Positions 1-8,050 of a stretch of 64,000 bases of DNA are shown here, one piece after another. Under the pieces are notes generated by a model. That model was not told the DNA's origin, did no database searches, and saw only the letters and a program-made list of their open reading frames with translations. This DNA comes from Bacteroidota bacterium. Its GTDB lineage: Bacteria; Bacteroidota; Bacteroidia; CAIKAF01. The DNA is taken from assembly GCA_016866335.1 (NCBI GenBank), contig VGMT01000002.1:62001-126000 (forward strand), written 5' to 3'. Each line of letters starts with the position of its first letter. Position 1 is the first letter of the stretch. The translations under genes and the position numbers were made by a program.

Positions 1-1
1 A

Positions 2-1687
2 ATTTCAGAGGGTAGGCAATACCACTTTAGAAACATTCGTTGGTTGGGTAATCAAAAATACACTTCGGGGAGACTAGACAGTTTGTTGGGAATAAAACGC
101 GGAGATGTGTACGACCAAGAGCGCCTTTCCAAGCGCCTTAACATGGACCAAAATGCCCTAGATCTTAGTTCCCTTTATCAAAACGACGGCTACCTGTTTT
201 TTAGGGTTGAACCGGTCGAGGTTTTGGTAGATGGAGACAGCATTGATTTAGAAATCCGAATCTCGGAAGGCAAACAAGCCCGGATTCGTAAGATTATTTT
301 ATCGGGCAACACAAAAACAAACGACCGGGTTTTGCTGCGTGAGGTACGCGCTAAGCCTGGCGACCTGTTTCGCCGCTCCGACGTCATCCGAACTCAACAA
401 GCCCTATCTCAACTGGGAATTATTGACCCTCAGGCATTGGAGATTATTCCTAGGCCTGACCCTGTAAATGGAACGGTTGACCTTGAATTTGTAGTAACCG
501 AATCTCCGTCTGACCAAATTGAATTATCGGGTGGCTGGGGTGCAAATCAGGTCGTTGGAACCCTGGGTTTGTCGTTCCGAAATTTCAGCTTACGTAATAT
601 GTTGAAACCATCAACATGGTCACCCCTGCCCTCGGGCGACGGACAACAACTGTCCATTCGGGCTCAGTCAACCGGACCTCAATTTCAAGCCTATAATTTT
701 AGTTTTAATGAACCCTATTTGGGGGGTAAAAAACCCATCTCGCTCGGCCTTTCTATCAACCATAGTTTGTTTTCTTTTGGCCTTTCTGATTCTTCTTCTA
801 GGCTCATGAACACCTCGGTTGGCCTTAATGTTGGAAGGCAGCTTCGATGGCCCGATGATTATTTTCAAATTTCCGGAGGCATTTCCTACAACCGATACGA
901 TGCCCGCGACTACAGGCTAATTGCGGGAACAGCCCAAAATTTTACCGGGGTTTCAAACAACTTCAACATCAATGTGGGTTTAATACGCAATTCAACCGAT
1001 GATTTTATTTTCCCAACCTCGGGTTCCCTATTCATGTTTAATGTTGAACTTACTCCTCCTTTTAGCGCTTTTAATTCGGTCGATTATGCCTCCCTTCCTC
1101 TTCAAGAACGCTATCAGTGGCTTGAGTACCACAAATGGAAATTTCAAGGGAAATGGTTTATACCTCTTGATAAACGCGCCAACGACAAACCATCTAAGTT
1201 TATTTTAATGCTTAGAACCGAATTCGGATTCCTTGGTCAGTATTCGGAAAGGGTAGGCCCCACTCCCTTCGAGCGCTTTTTCTTGGGCGGCGACGGCTTA
1301 ACCGGCTTTAATATTGATGGACGAGAAATTATTTCCTTACGCGGATATCCAAATCTATCCTTGACACCAGGTTTTGACGGAAATTCCGTGAACTCTGTGG
1401 GGGGAACCATCTACAACAAACATACCATGGAACTAAGGTTTCTCCTGTCCCCAAATCCTCAAGCCAAAATATGGGTGCACGGATTCCTTGAGGCAGGAAA
1501 CGCTTGGGACGGGTTTGAAAACTATACCCCATTCCAACTTCAACGTTCTTGGGGACTTGGAATGCGGTTCTTCTTGCCCATGTTTGGTTTGTTGGGCATC
1601 GATTATGGCTGGGGCATGGATCCCCTTCCTCCCAACAATACACCGCCCGGCGGTCAGTTCCATTTTATGATTGGTCAACAATTTTAA
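2..1687 (+). CDS. bamA: BamA/Omp85 outer-membrane assembly factor, 5' truncated
   Basis: The beta-barrel assembly core protein inserts outer-membrane proteins. The reading frame is open from base 2 and continues upstream of the TTG used in the ORF track, with POTRA-like sequence (FRNIRWLGN), so the gene starts outside the window; 561 residues are visible of a family that usually has about 800-900. Residues 1-60 and about 75-150 look like the last POTRA domains (RIRKIILSGN...). From about residue 170 the sequence is the 16-strand barrel, with the conserved loop motif SLRGYPN (the VRGF/Y position of BamA) and a C-terminal aromatic beta-signal ending in QQF. It is followed at 39 nt by skp and then murI, a common Bacteroidota order. 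The family is certain; the 5' end is missing. Confidence 0.95.
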   Translation: MSEGRQYHFRNIRWLGNQKYTSGRLDSLLGIKRGDVYDQERLSKRLNMDQNALDLSSLYQNDGYLFFRVEPVEVLVDGDSIDLEIRISEGKQARIRKIILSGNTKTNDRVLLREVRAKPGDLFRRSDVIRTQQALSQLGIIDPQALEIIPRPDPVNGTVDLEFVVTESPSDQIELSGGWGANQVVGTLGLSFRNFSLRNMLKPSTWSPLPSGDGQQLSIRAQSTGPQFQAYNFSFNEPYLGGKKPISLGLSINHSLFSFGLSDSSSRLMNTSVGLNVGRQLRWPDDYFQISGGISYNRYDARDYRLIAGTAQNFTGVSNNFNINVGLIRNSTDDFIFPTSGSLFMFNVELTPPFSAFNSVDYASLPLQERYQWLEYHKWKFQGKWFIPLDKRANDKPSKFILMLRTEFGFLGQYSERVGPTPFERFFLGGDGLTGFNIDGREIISLRGYPNLSLTPGFDGNSVNSVGGTIYNKHTMELRFLLSPNPQAKIWVHGFLEAGNAWDGFENYTPFQLQRSWGLGMRFFLPMFGLLGIDYGWGMDPLPPNNTPPGGQFHFMIGQQF

Positions 1688-1726
1688 CCCTACCTTTATA
1701 CCCGGTAGCCTAATTCTTTCCTTGGT

Positions 1727-2329
1727 ATGAAATACATCTTTCTTTTTACGGCATTTCTTTTTCTTTCAAGTTCAGGCCTTTCAGCTCAAAAATCCGTTTA
1801 CGTCGATAGCGACTACATTCTGAGCAATGTCCCCGAATACAAGGCCGCTCAAAAACAATTGGAAGACATCGCCACCGAATGGCAAAAAGAAATCGAAACC
1901 CGTTTGGCCGAAATTGACCAACTCTACAAAACATTTCAGATTGAAAAAATCTTGCTCAGCGAAGAAATGCGCATTAAACGAGAAGATGATATCCTTAAAA
2001 AAGAAAAGGCGGTCAAGGAATTGCAGAAAAAACGATTCGGTCCACAAGGCGATTATTTCAAAAAACAAGAAGAACTTATTCGCCCCATTCAAGATAAGGT
2101 TTTCAATGCCATTGCTAGTTTGGCCGAAGAAAAAAACTACAGCATGGTTTTCGATAAAGCCGGTTCAACCACGGTGATGTATGGAAACAAGCGCTTTGAC
2201 ATCAGCAATGAGGTCATTCGTGAAATGGGGCTAGTACCGGGGGCCGGCGAACCAGAAGATTCAGAAGGTACAGAAGACGAAGAAGACGGCAAAAGTGGAG
2301 ACCAGCCCATTAAACTTGATAAACCCTAA
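1727..2329 (+). CDS. skp: Skp/OmpH-family periplasmic chaperone
   Basis: Skp holds unfolded outer-membrane proteins in the periplasm on the way to BamA. The 200-residue product begins with a signal peptide (about 1-20, cleavage near LSAQ), followed by a charged, Lys/Glu-rich segment predicted as a long alpha-helical hairpin (about residues 35-140), which is the tentacle of Skp, and a beta strand region with YSMVFDKAG. The tail is unusually acidic (EDSEGTEDEEDG), a feature of some Bacteroidota Skp paralogs. It sits directly after bamA and 2 nt before murI, supporting co-transcription. The motif spacing fits OmpH; whether a second skp paralog exists elsewhere cannot be seen. Confidence 0.9.
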   Translation: MKYIFLFTAFLFLSSSGLSAQKSVYVDSDYILSNVPEYKAAQKQLEDIATEWQKEIETRLAEIDQLYKTFQIEKILLSEEMRIKREDDILKKEKAVKELQKKRFGPQGDYFKKQEELIRPIQDKVFNAIASLAEEKNYSMVFDKAGSTTVMYGNKRFDISNEVIREMGLVPGAGEPEDSEGTEDEEDGKSGDQPIKLDKP

Positions 2330-2331
2330 AG

Positions 2332-3114
2332 GTGAATTCCCGTATTGGAATGTTTGATTCCGGCGTGGGCGGTTTAACCGTTCTTAAGGCCTTTCGTCAG
2401 GCCTTTCCTACCGCCGATATACATTACGTTGGCGATACGTTGCACATGCCTTATGGCGATAAAAGCCCTGAGAACATTCAGGACTTCAGCCGAAAAATCG
2501 CCCGATATCTCCGCAACTCAGGCGCTGAACTTATCGTTATTGCTTGCAATTCTGCCTCGTCCTGGGCCTTCGAAGCGGTTTGCCAAGAGGCTGACGATAT
2601 TCCCGTTTTAGACGTGGTTCGCCCCGTGGTTCATTACCTTGCCCAGCAATCCGATGTTAATTGGGTGGGCCTGGTCGGGACCCGCGCTACCGTTCAGTCT
2701 GGAATCTATCCCCGATTGCTTAAGGCGATCGCTCCTCATATTCACATTGAAACCTTGGCTACCCCGCTTTTGGCCCCCCTTGTGGAAGAAGGAATTCAGC
2801 TGCATGATCTTAACCGCATCCTGGTCCGTCATTACCTGCAGCAAATGCCCCTAGATCAGGCTCAGGCTTTGGTCCTGGCTTGCACCCATTATCCTGTGCT
2901 GCATGATGTTTTTCAAGAGCTGCTTGGCCCCCAAATTCAGGTGCTCAATCCCGGCCAAGTCCTTGCTAACCAATGCAAAGCTCAGGGAATGGATTTCGCA
3001 GGTACTGGAAATCTATTTTGCGAGGTTACCGAGTACACTCCAGCTTTTGAAAAAACAGCCGAGCGCCTTCTTGGATACCCCATTTCTCTGCAAACCGTCG
3101 ATTTGCGCTCCTAA
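2332..3114 (+). CDS. murI: glutamate racemase
   Basis: MurI interconverts L- and D-glutamate and supplies D-Glu for the peptidoglycan stem peptide in the cytoplasm. The 260-residue protein has the N-terminal FDSGVGG motif, both catalytic cysteines (C72 in IACNSAS and C184 in LACTHYPV) and the usual two-domain length. The start is a GTG at 2332, two bases after the skp stop; no upstream ATG fits, so a GTG start within an operon is the best choice. The stop is followed after 35 nt by rod element R1. Assignment is firm. Confidence 0.96.
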   Translation: MNSRIGMFDSGVGGLTVLKAFRQAFPTADIHYVGDTLHMPYGDKSPENIQDFSRKIARYLRNSGAELIVIACNSASSWAFEAVCQEADDIPVLDVVRPVVHYLAQQSDVNWVGLVGTRATVQSGIYPRLLKAIAPHIHIETLATPLLAPLVEEGIQLHDLNRILVRHYLQQMPLDQAQALVLACTHYPVLHDVFQELLGPQIQVLNPGQVLANQCKAQGMDFAGTGNLFCEVTEYTPAFEKTAERLLGYPISLQTVDLRS

Positions 3115-3149
3115 ATTCAGTTTGATTTGTCTTTTTTATGCGCTTTTTT

Positions 3150-3291
3150 GGGCGGCTGCCGGGCTTTCTCAGGTATGTCCCCGGCTGTTGGGTACTGCCC
3201 CAGCGGGCTTGCGGTGGCTCCTAAAGTCGCCTCCGCGCCACGCGGGCCAGAACCCAACAACCGCGCACCTACCTTGTTCAATCCCTGCCGC
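3150..3291 (+). repeat. structured rod element R1 (subtype B ends)
   Basis: First of eight dispersed GC-rich elements. It has the ends GGGCGGCTGCCGGGCTTTC and TCAATCCCTGCCGC and the conserved apical loop GGCTCCTAAAGTCGCC. Variable arms TGTTGGGT and ACCCAACA pair near-perfectly. It starts 36 nt after the murI stop, in the same orientation, behind a T-rich tract. ORFs called through it (2903-3322, 3127-3372) are artefacts. Confidence 0.85.
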
Positions 3292-3400
3292 ATCCCAGCC
3301 CGTTTATGTCGCTTTTCATTGAATTCCTACCCAACAAAGGGGTTTTATTCTTACCTTCGGATTAACAATTGAGTTCAACCATTCCTTAATTCTCAAAATC

Positions 3401-4381
3401 ATGAGCAAAGGCAAAATTTTTATTACCGGTGGCGCTGGTTTTATTGGCAGCAGGGTTGTGAAAATGGCAATCGACCAAGGTTACGAGGTCCGTTGCCTGG
3501 TGCGTAACTCCACCAATCTGCGCCGCCTTGAAGGTTTAAATTACGAATCTTTCTTGGGCGACATTACCAACGCGGAATCGATGCAAGAGGGCATTAAGGG
3601 CTGTTCTGCGGTGATTCACCTGGCCTCTTTGTCAAATTGGAAAGACATCCATAGCCCCAAAATGCCACTGGTGGTTATTGAAGGTAGCCGCAATGTGCTC
3701 AATGCCGCACGAGACAATGGGAATCTCCCCACTGTCTATGTGTCTTCCTCTACCGCCATTGACGGAACCGAAGAAAAAGTTATCTTAAACGAAGACAGTC
3801 CAATTACCTTAAATAAAACCCACTTCGTTTACCCGCATGCTAAAAAGCAGGTCGAATCGTTGTGCAAAGATTACGCTGCCGCAGGCCTTCCTGTTTGCAT
3901 TGTTAATCCCACCGAAGTGTATGGCCCTCAAGACTGGGAAAAAATCACCTGCGGAAACCTAATTGATTTCGCAACCACCAAAACCATTCAACTTGCCGAA
4001 GGGGGAACCTCCATTGTTCACGTTGATGACGTGGCTACCGGAATTCTCGCTGCCCTTGAAAAGGGAAAACCTGGCGAACGCTATATTTTGGGCGGAGAAA
4101 ACATGGAATTTAAAGACCTTGCAGCCTTGGCAATGGAAATTCTAGGTAAGCCAGCCAAAATATCCATGATGTCTCGCAAAATGCTCATGACCTTGGCATG
4201 GATTTCCAAAACCTTTAAAATTCCTATGGGCTTTGAGCCCGCGGTTATTCCCTATGCAGTTAAATATTGGTTCGTCGATAACAGCAAGGCTAAAAAAGAA
4301 TTGGGTATTGATTTCCGCTCGCCCCGAGAAATTTTGACTCCAACCCTTAATTGGGTGCGCGAAGTGGGCTGGCTGAAATAA
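3401..4381 (+). CDS. NAD-dependent epimerase/dehydratase (extended SDR, dihydroflavonol-reductase-like)
   Basis: A 326-residue extended short-chain dehydrogenase/reductase. The Rossmann motif TGGAGFIG is at residues 9-16, the strand-4 region reads VIHLASLSN, and the catalytic Y-x3-K is YPHAK around residues 144-148, after VSSST. The C-terminal half carries the substrate-binding lobe (NPTEVYGP, FVDNSKAKKELG). The closest recognisable relatives are dihydroflavonol-4-reductase and 3-beta-hydroxysteroid-dehydrogenase-like enzymes, which act on varied hydroxy/keto substrates; the real substrate is not deducible. It is preceded by R1 and followed by another SDR at 90 nt. The fold and NAD(P) use are certain, the reaction is not. 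Confidence 0.85.
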   Translation: MSKGKIFITGGAGFIGSRVVKMAIDQGYEVRCLVRNSTNLRRLEGLNYESFLGDITNAESMQEGIKGCSAVIHLASLSNWKDIHSPKMPLVVIEGSRNVLNAARDNGNLPTVYVSSSTAIDGTEEKVILNEDSPITLNKTHFVYPHAKKQVESLCKDYAAAGLPVCIVNPTEVYGPQDWEKITCGNLIDFATTKTIQLAEGGTSIVHVDDVATGILAALEKGKPGERYILGGENMEFKDLAALAMEILGKPAKISMMSRKMLMTLAWISKTFKIPMGFEPAVIPYAVKYWFVDNSKAKKELGIDFRSPREILTPTLNWVREVGWLK

Positions 4382-4471
4382 ACACCCTAGCCCAATTTCG
4401 ACCTAGCTCGTTTAGCCTCGCCAGACTTGCCACGCTGGTCAAAGCCATTTACATCCTGATTTCTTTATGTT

Positions 4472-5251
4472 ATGAAAGGCCGTGCATTAATTACCGGAGC
4501 CAGTTCTGGCATTGGAGCTGCAACCGCAAAACGCCTAGCTCAAGATGGGTTCGATTTGATTTTGACCGCTAGGCGTACCGATCGCTTAAACCTCTTTTGC
4601 TCGGAATTGAAACGGGATTACCCAACCATTCAAATTCATTCCCGAACCTTAGATGTTCGTTTGGAAGCCGATGTGATTGCTTTTTACGAAGATTTGGACA
4701 GAAATCGCCTTATGCCCTCGGTCTTAATTAACAATGCCGGCCTTGCTGCTGGCTTGGCTCATGTTGACCATGCCGTTTCAGACGACTGGCATAGGATGAT
4801 TGATACGAACATTAAAGGGGCCTTGTTTATGTGCAAATACCTGATCCCCTATTTTAAAAGCCAAAACCTAGGCCACATCGTTCAAATGTCATCGGTGGTT
4901 AGCCGTGAGGTTTATCCTGGCGGCAGCGTCTACTCGGCCACCAAGCATGCCCTTGATGCCATTCATAGAACCCTAAGGCTGGAACTGCTGCCTTGGAACA
5001 TTAAATTGACTTCTATAAATCCAGGTTTGGTCGAAACTGAATTTAGCCTAGTTAGGTTTAATGGTGACCAGGCTAGGGCAGATGCCGTCTACCAAGACCT
5101 GGAACCACTGCGTCCCGAAGATGTTGCCGACGCGGTGGCTTATTGCCTTGCCCTGCCCCCCCATGTTAACATTCCTGAATTGCATATTACTGCGGCTTGT
5201 CAGGCCACGGCAACCCGGGTTCGTAAGCTCGACGGAACCCTGCGAGGCTAA
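4472..5251 (+). CDS. classical SDR oxidoreductase (YdfG-like)
   Basis: A 259-residue classical short-chain dehydrogenase. TGASSGIG (residues 8-15) binds the nucleotide, NNAG marks strand 4, and the catalytic triad is visible as MSSV plus YSATK. The ARRTDRL segment after strand 2 carries arginines typical of NADP preference. Similarity is strongest in my judgement to the YdfG/3-hydroxy acid dehydrogenase group that oxidises L-allo-threonine, serine or reduces malonic semialdehyde, but substrate assignment is inference. The gene ends convergently with the minus-strand phosphatase 60 nt away, and no clear terminator is visible between them. Confidence 0.85.
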   Translation: MKGRALITGASSGIGAATAKRLAQDGFDLILTARRTDRLNLFCSELKRDYPTIQIHSRTLDVRLEADVIAFYEDLDRNRLMPSVLINNAGLAAGLAHVDHAVSDDWHRMIDTNIKGALFMCKYLIPYFKSQNLGHIVQMSSVVSREVYPGGSVYSATKHALDAIHRTLRLELLPWNIKLTSINPGLVETEFSLVRFNGDQARADAVYQDLEPLRPEDVADAVAYCLALPPHVNIPELHITAACQATATRVRKLDGTLRG

Positions 5252-5313
5252 CGGTGGCCTACCCTTTCCCAACTGCACTTCGTTGGAACTGCTTTTAATA
5301 AATAAGACTCAAT

Positions 5314-6906
5314 TTACCTTCCTTTGAAAATAGGAAGTACGGCCCCCACCGAAGCATTCGGCGAAGGGATGCCCAACAACTGAGAAAGAGTGGGGGCAAT
5401 ATCTTCAACGCCCACTTCTTGATAGTGCCACTGGGGTTTGAATACGCTGCCAAAAAACAAAAGGGGAACTTGGGCGTCGTACGAATACGGAGAGCCATGC
5501 GTGGTTCCTTTTCCCTGACTTAATCCCTCCATAAATCCTGGCATTGGAAGCCCAAGTAGGTCGCCCGATCGGTGGTGATGCATACCCTTTGCGAGCATAC
5601 CAGGACCATGTGGCAGGCTTAGCATAGGGTAGAGTTCATCTGCCAAATACACATCCAATATGCCAGGAATTTTACGCATAGCTTGTTGGATTCGTTTTTG
5701 AAAGTCGGCAGGGCAATCTGAACTTAGGTAAACATTTAGATTTTGAACCGCTTGTATGTACGCGCTTGATCCGGGAACGTTGTGCTCCAATTCTGTTTTG
5801 ATTTGGTCGGTTATGATTCCCCCTGGAATGTTAAACGACTCAGCCAACATAGGGTTTTCTGCGGCTCCATGGTCGGCAGTTAATACCAGAATCCAATGTT
5901 CTGCCCCTACATTTTGGTCAAGGTAACCAAATAATCTAGCCAAATTTTGGTCTAATTTGATGTAGGTGTCGGCAACTTCCAACGAGCGAATGCCAAACTG
6001 ATGCCCTAGGATATCGGGTTGAGAAAAGCTGATATTTAACAAATCGGGTACGTCATCTGATCCAAGTTCCTCCCGTTGAATCATCTCTAAAGCAAAATCC
6101 ACCGTCAGGGTATTGCCCGCAGGTAAAAATTTAAGCCTTTGATAACCATATTTTGCCCCAATTTTGGGATCGTTGTGAGGAAAAACAGGGTTTTGCTCAC
6201 CCGGAAATGGAGCTTCCTCTTTTTGATTGTCGAACTGGGCCAAGGGCAATAGTTTTTTTTCCAATTCCCATGATTGATTAATTTCTTTGTCCTTGGCATT
6301 TCCTTGGTTGAATTTGTTTACCCATTCAGGTAGGCTTGAACCATAAAAAGACGAGCTGATGAAATGCCCGGTTGAGGGGTCTAGCCAATAAACCCCATCT
6401 GCATGGTGGCCTGCCATTAAAATGGCTGAACGGTCTTTTATGGCCACCGCAACATTTTTTGAGCTAGGGTTGGCTAGCTTAAGTTCATCGCCTACCGTGG
6501 TAGCCCATAAATTCCGCGGGCTCATTTGTCCTACATTCGAACTGCTTCCAATCGATTTAGACAATGGGTCTTCCACACAATACAGGGATTTTTGTTGGGT
6601 TCGGTCAAACCAGTCGTTGGCAACAATTCCATGGTACATTGGAAAAGTACCTGTCGAAATACAGGCATGACCAGGCCCAGTATAGGTCGGAACATAATGA
6701 TATCGGGCATTGTTAAATCGAATGCCTTGGCGTTTTATTCGCTCAAACCCTCCTTCTCCAAAATAAGGTGCAAACCGCTCCAGGTAATCGTTCCGCATTT
6801 GGTCCACCGAAACAACCACCACCAATCGGGGCGGAACGAGGCTTTGTCCAATAATTTGCCCTGCGAAAACACAGAAGGTAGAAAAAACAAGGCTAAATGC
6901 TTTCAT
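5314..6906 (-). CDS. PafA-like alkaline phosphatase, secreted
   Basis: A 530-residue secreted phosphatase of the alkaline phosphatase superfamily. A signal peptide covers residues 1-21. The metal ligand Asp lies in VSVDQMR (D35) and the nucleophile region is YTGPGHA with Thr about residue 76, as in PafA of Elizabethkingia, which uses threonine instead of serine. Further metal-binding motifs are LTADHGAAE and GMHHHRSGD. The family hydrolyses phosphomonoesters in the periplasm and is a major phosphate-scavenging enzyme in Bacteroidota. It starts 5 nt after the small membrane protein gene and may be co-transcribed with it and pdxH. No Pho-box was identified. Confidence 0.9.
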   Translation of the reverse strand: MKAFSLVFSTFCVFAGQIIGQSLVPPRLVVVVSVDQMRNDYLERFAPYFGEGGFERIKRQGIRFNNARYHYVPTYTGPGHACISTGTFPMYHGIVANDWFDRTQQKSLYCVEDPLSKSIGSSSNVGQMSPRNLWATTVGDELKLANPSSKNVAVAIKDRSAILMAGHHADGVYWLDPSTGHFISSSFYGSSLPEWVNKFNQGNAKDKEINQSWELEKKLLPLAQFDNQKEEAPFPGEQNPVFPHNDPKIGAKYGYQRLKFLPAGNTLTVDFALEMIQREELGSDDVPDLLNISFSQPDILGHQFGIRSLEVADTYIKLDQNLARLFGYLDQNVGAEHWILVLTADHGAAENPMLAESFNIPGGIITDQIKTELEHNVPGSSAYIQAVQNLNVYLSSDCPADFQKRIQQAMRKIPGILDVYLADELYPMLSLPHGPGMLAKGMHHHRSGDLLGLPMPGFMEGLSQGKGTTHGSPYSYDAQVPLLFFGSVFKPQWHYQEVGVEDIAPTLSQLLGIPSPNASVGAVLPIFKGR

Positions 6907-6910
6907 ATGC

Positions 6911-7369
6911 TTAGGCTTTAACGGCTACCGATAAAAGGATGAGCAGGCTACGCACCGTCCAAAGTCCAGCCCGAACCATCGATGTATAATACAACTCTTT
7001 AAACTTTTTATCGTTTGGATTGGCCCAAAATGCCGAACGTTGTTTGCGAAGCAATCCTAATGAAATCCCCCAAATTGCGAGCAAAATAAAAAACGAAATA
7101 CCATACATTTGAATAAATCGGGCCGATTGTTCCGACGCCTCCATGGAACGTACCGAAAAAATCAAGGTGGCAAATGAGGTCAATAACTCCAAGGAAACCA
7201 AAGGAAGATGGAGTAGGGTAGAGCGGTTTTTAAAGGAGTCCGAGGCTTCCTTACGCTTTTCCTCTGGTATGAAACGAAACAAGGGTAGGGTGGCTAGGGC
7301 ATTGAACCACGACATGCCCGCTAAAAGCAGGCTGCAAATCAGCGAAACGATAAATGCAGGCGAAACCAT
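6911..7369 (-). CDS. uncharacterised four-helix membrane protein
   Basis: A 152-residue protein with four hydrophobic segments (about 5-27, 50-72, 85-108 and 125-150) separated by charged loops (EEKRKEASDSFKNR; RKQRSAFWANPNDKK). I do not recognise the family with certainty. It starts 3 nt beyond the pdxH stop and ends 4 nt before the phosphatase, so it is the middle gene of a tight minus-strand trio. It has no signal peptide of the secreted kind and no catalytic motif. A role in the inner membrane is all that can be inferred. Confidence 0.75.
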   Translation of the reverse strand: MVSPAFIVSLICSLLLAGMSWFNALATLPLFRFIPEEKRKEASDSFKNRSTLLHLPLVSLELLTSFATLIFSVRSMEASEQSARFIQMYGISFFILLAIWGISLGLLRKQRSAFWANPNDKKFKELYYTSMVRAGLWTVRSLLILLSVAVKA

Positions 7370-7372
7370 AAA

Positions 7373-8017
7373 TTAAGGAGCAAGCCTTTCTTTGATCCAA
7401 GAATTTCCTTGACGTTTAAAACGAATGCGGTCGTGCAATCGGCCTGGCCTTCCTTGCCAAAATTCCATACTGTGAGGAAGGAGTCGGAATCCACCCCAAA
7501 AAGGAGGCATAGGAATGGAGTCCGTGTTCGGAAAACGTGCTTCAGATTGTTTGAGCAACTCTTCTAAATGTTCTCGATTTGGAACAATTTCACTCTGGGG
7601 CGAGGCCCACGCAGAGAGCTGATTCAATCGCGGACGACTTTGGAAATAAGCTTCCGACTCAAATTTTGTTATTTTATTCACTTCCCCTTGAATGCGTACC
7701 TGGCGTTCCAAATCAACCCAAAAGAAATTCAACGCCGCTTTATTGTTTTTCTCCAAATGCTTGGCCTTTTCAGAATTGAAATTGGTGTAAAAAACCAGCC
7801 CCCCCTTCGAAATATCCCTTAGTAATACAATTCGGCTGCTTGGAAACCCCTCCGAATCTACCGTGCTTAAAGTCATGGCATTTGGTTCAGATTGACCCCC
7901 ATTCGCGGCATCACCCAACCACTTTTCTAATAAAAAAATGGGGTCTGAACCACAATCCATTTCGGATAATGACATCAATTTATAATCTTTACGGAGTTTT
8001 GAGAGAAATTCTTTCAT
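7373..8017 (-). CDS. pdxH: pyridoxamine 5'-phosphate oxidase
   Basis: PdxH is an FMN enzyme that oxidises pyridoxine- and pyridoxamine-phosphate to pyridoxal 5'-phosphate. The product has 214 residues, the usual length. FMN-binding segments SSRIVLLRD and VFYTNFNSEKA, the substrate segment WASPQS, and the C-terminal signature WQGRPGRLHDRIRF ending RLAP are all present. The start is supported by a CAAAGGTA (TACCTTTG on the minus strand) box 20 nt upstream. It is divergent from the GT-C gene at 8051. Confidence 0.96.
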   Translation of the reverse strand: MKEFLSKLRKDYKLMSLSEMDCGSDPIFLLEKWLGDAANGGQSEPNAMTLSTVDSEGFPSSRIVLLRDISKGGLVFYTNFNSEKAKHLEKNNKAALNFFWVDLERQVRIQGEVNKITKFESEAYFQSRPRLNQLSAWASPQSEIVPNREHLEELLKQSEARFPNTDSIPMPPFWGGFRLLPHSMEFWQGRPGRLHDRIRFKRQGNSWIKERLAP

Positions 8018-8037
8018 AACGCATGTTCTTCAGATAT

Positions 8038-8045
8038 CAAAGGTA
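8038..8045 (-). promoter_or_regulatory. TANNTTTG box of pdxH
   Basis: TACCTTTG on the minus strand, 20 nt upstream of the pdxH ATG. It matches the Bacteroidota primary sigma -7 element. Confidence 0.55.
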
Positions 8046-8050
8046 CCGAA

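Noticed and set aside
2903-3372. Pro/Arg/Ala-rich ORFs through rod elements (also 33152-33355, 56726-57013, 62065-62256)
   Set aside because: They exist only because the GC-rich element is open in some frames; the shared peptides such as KSPPRHAG reflect the repeat, not a protein family.
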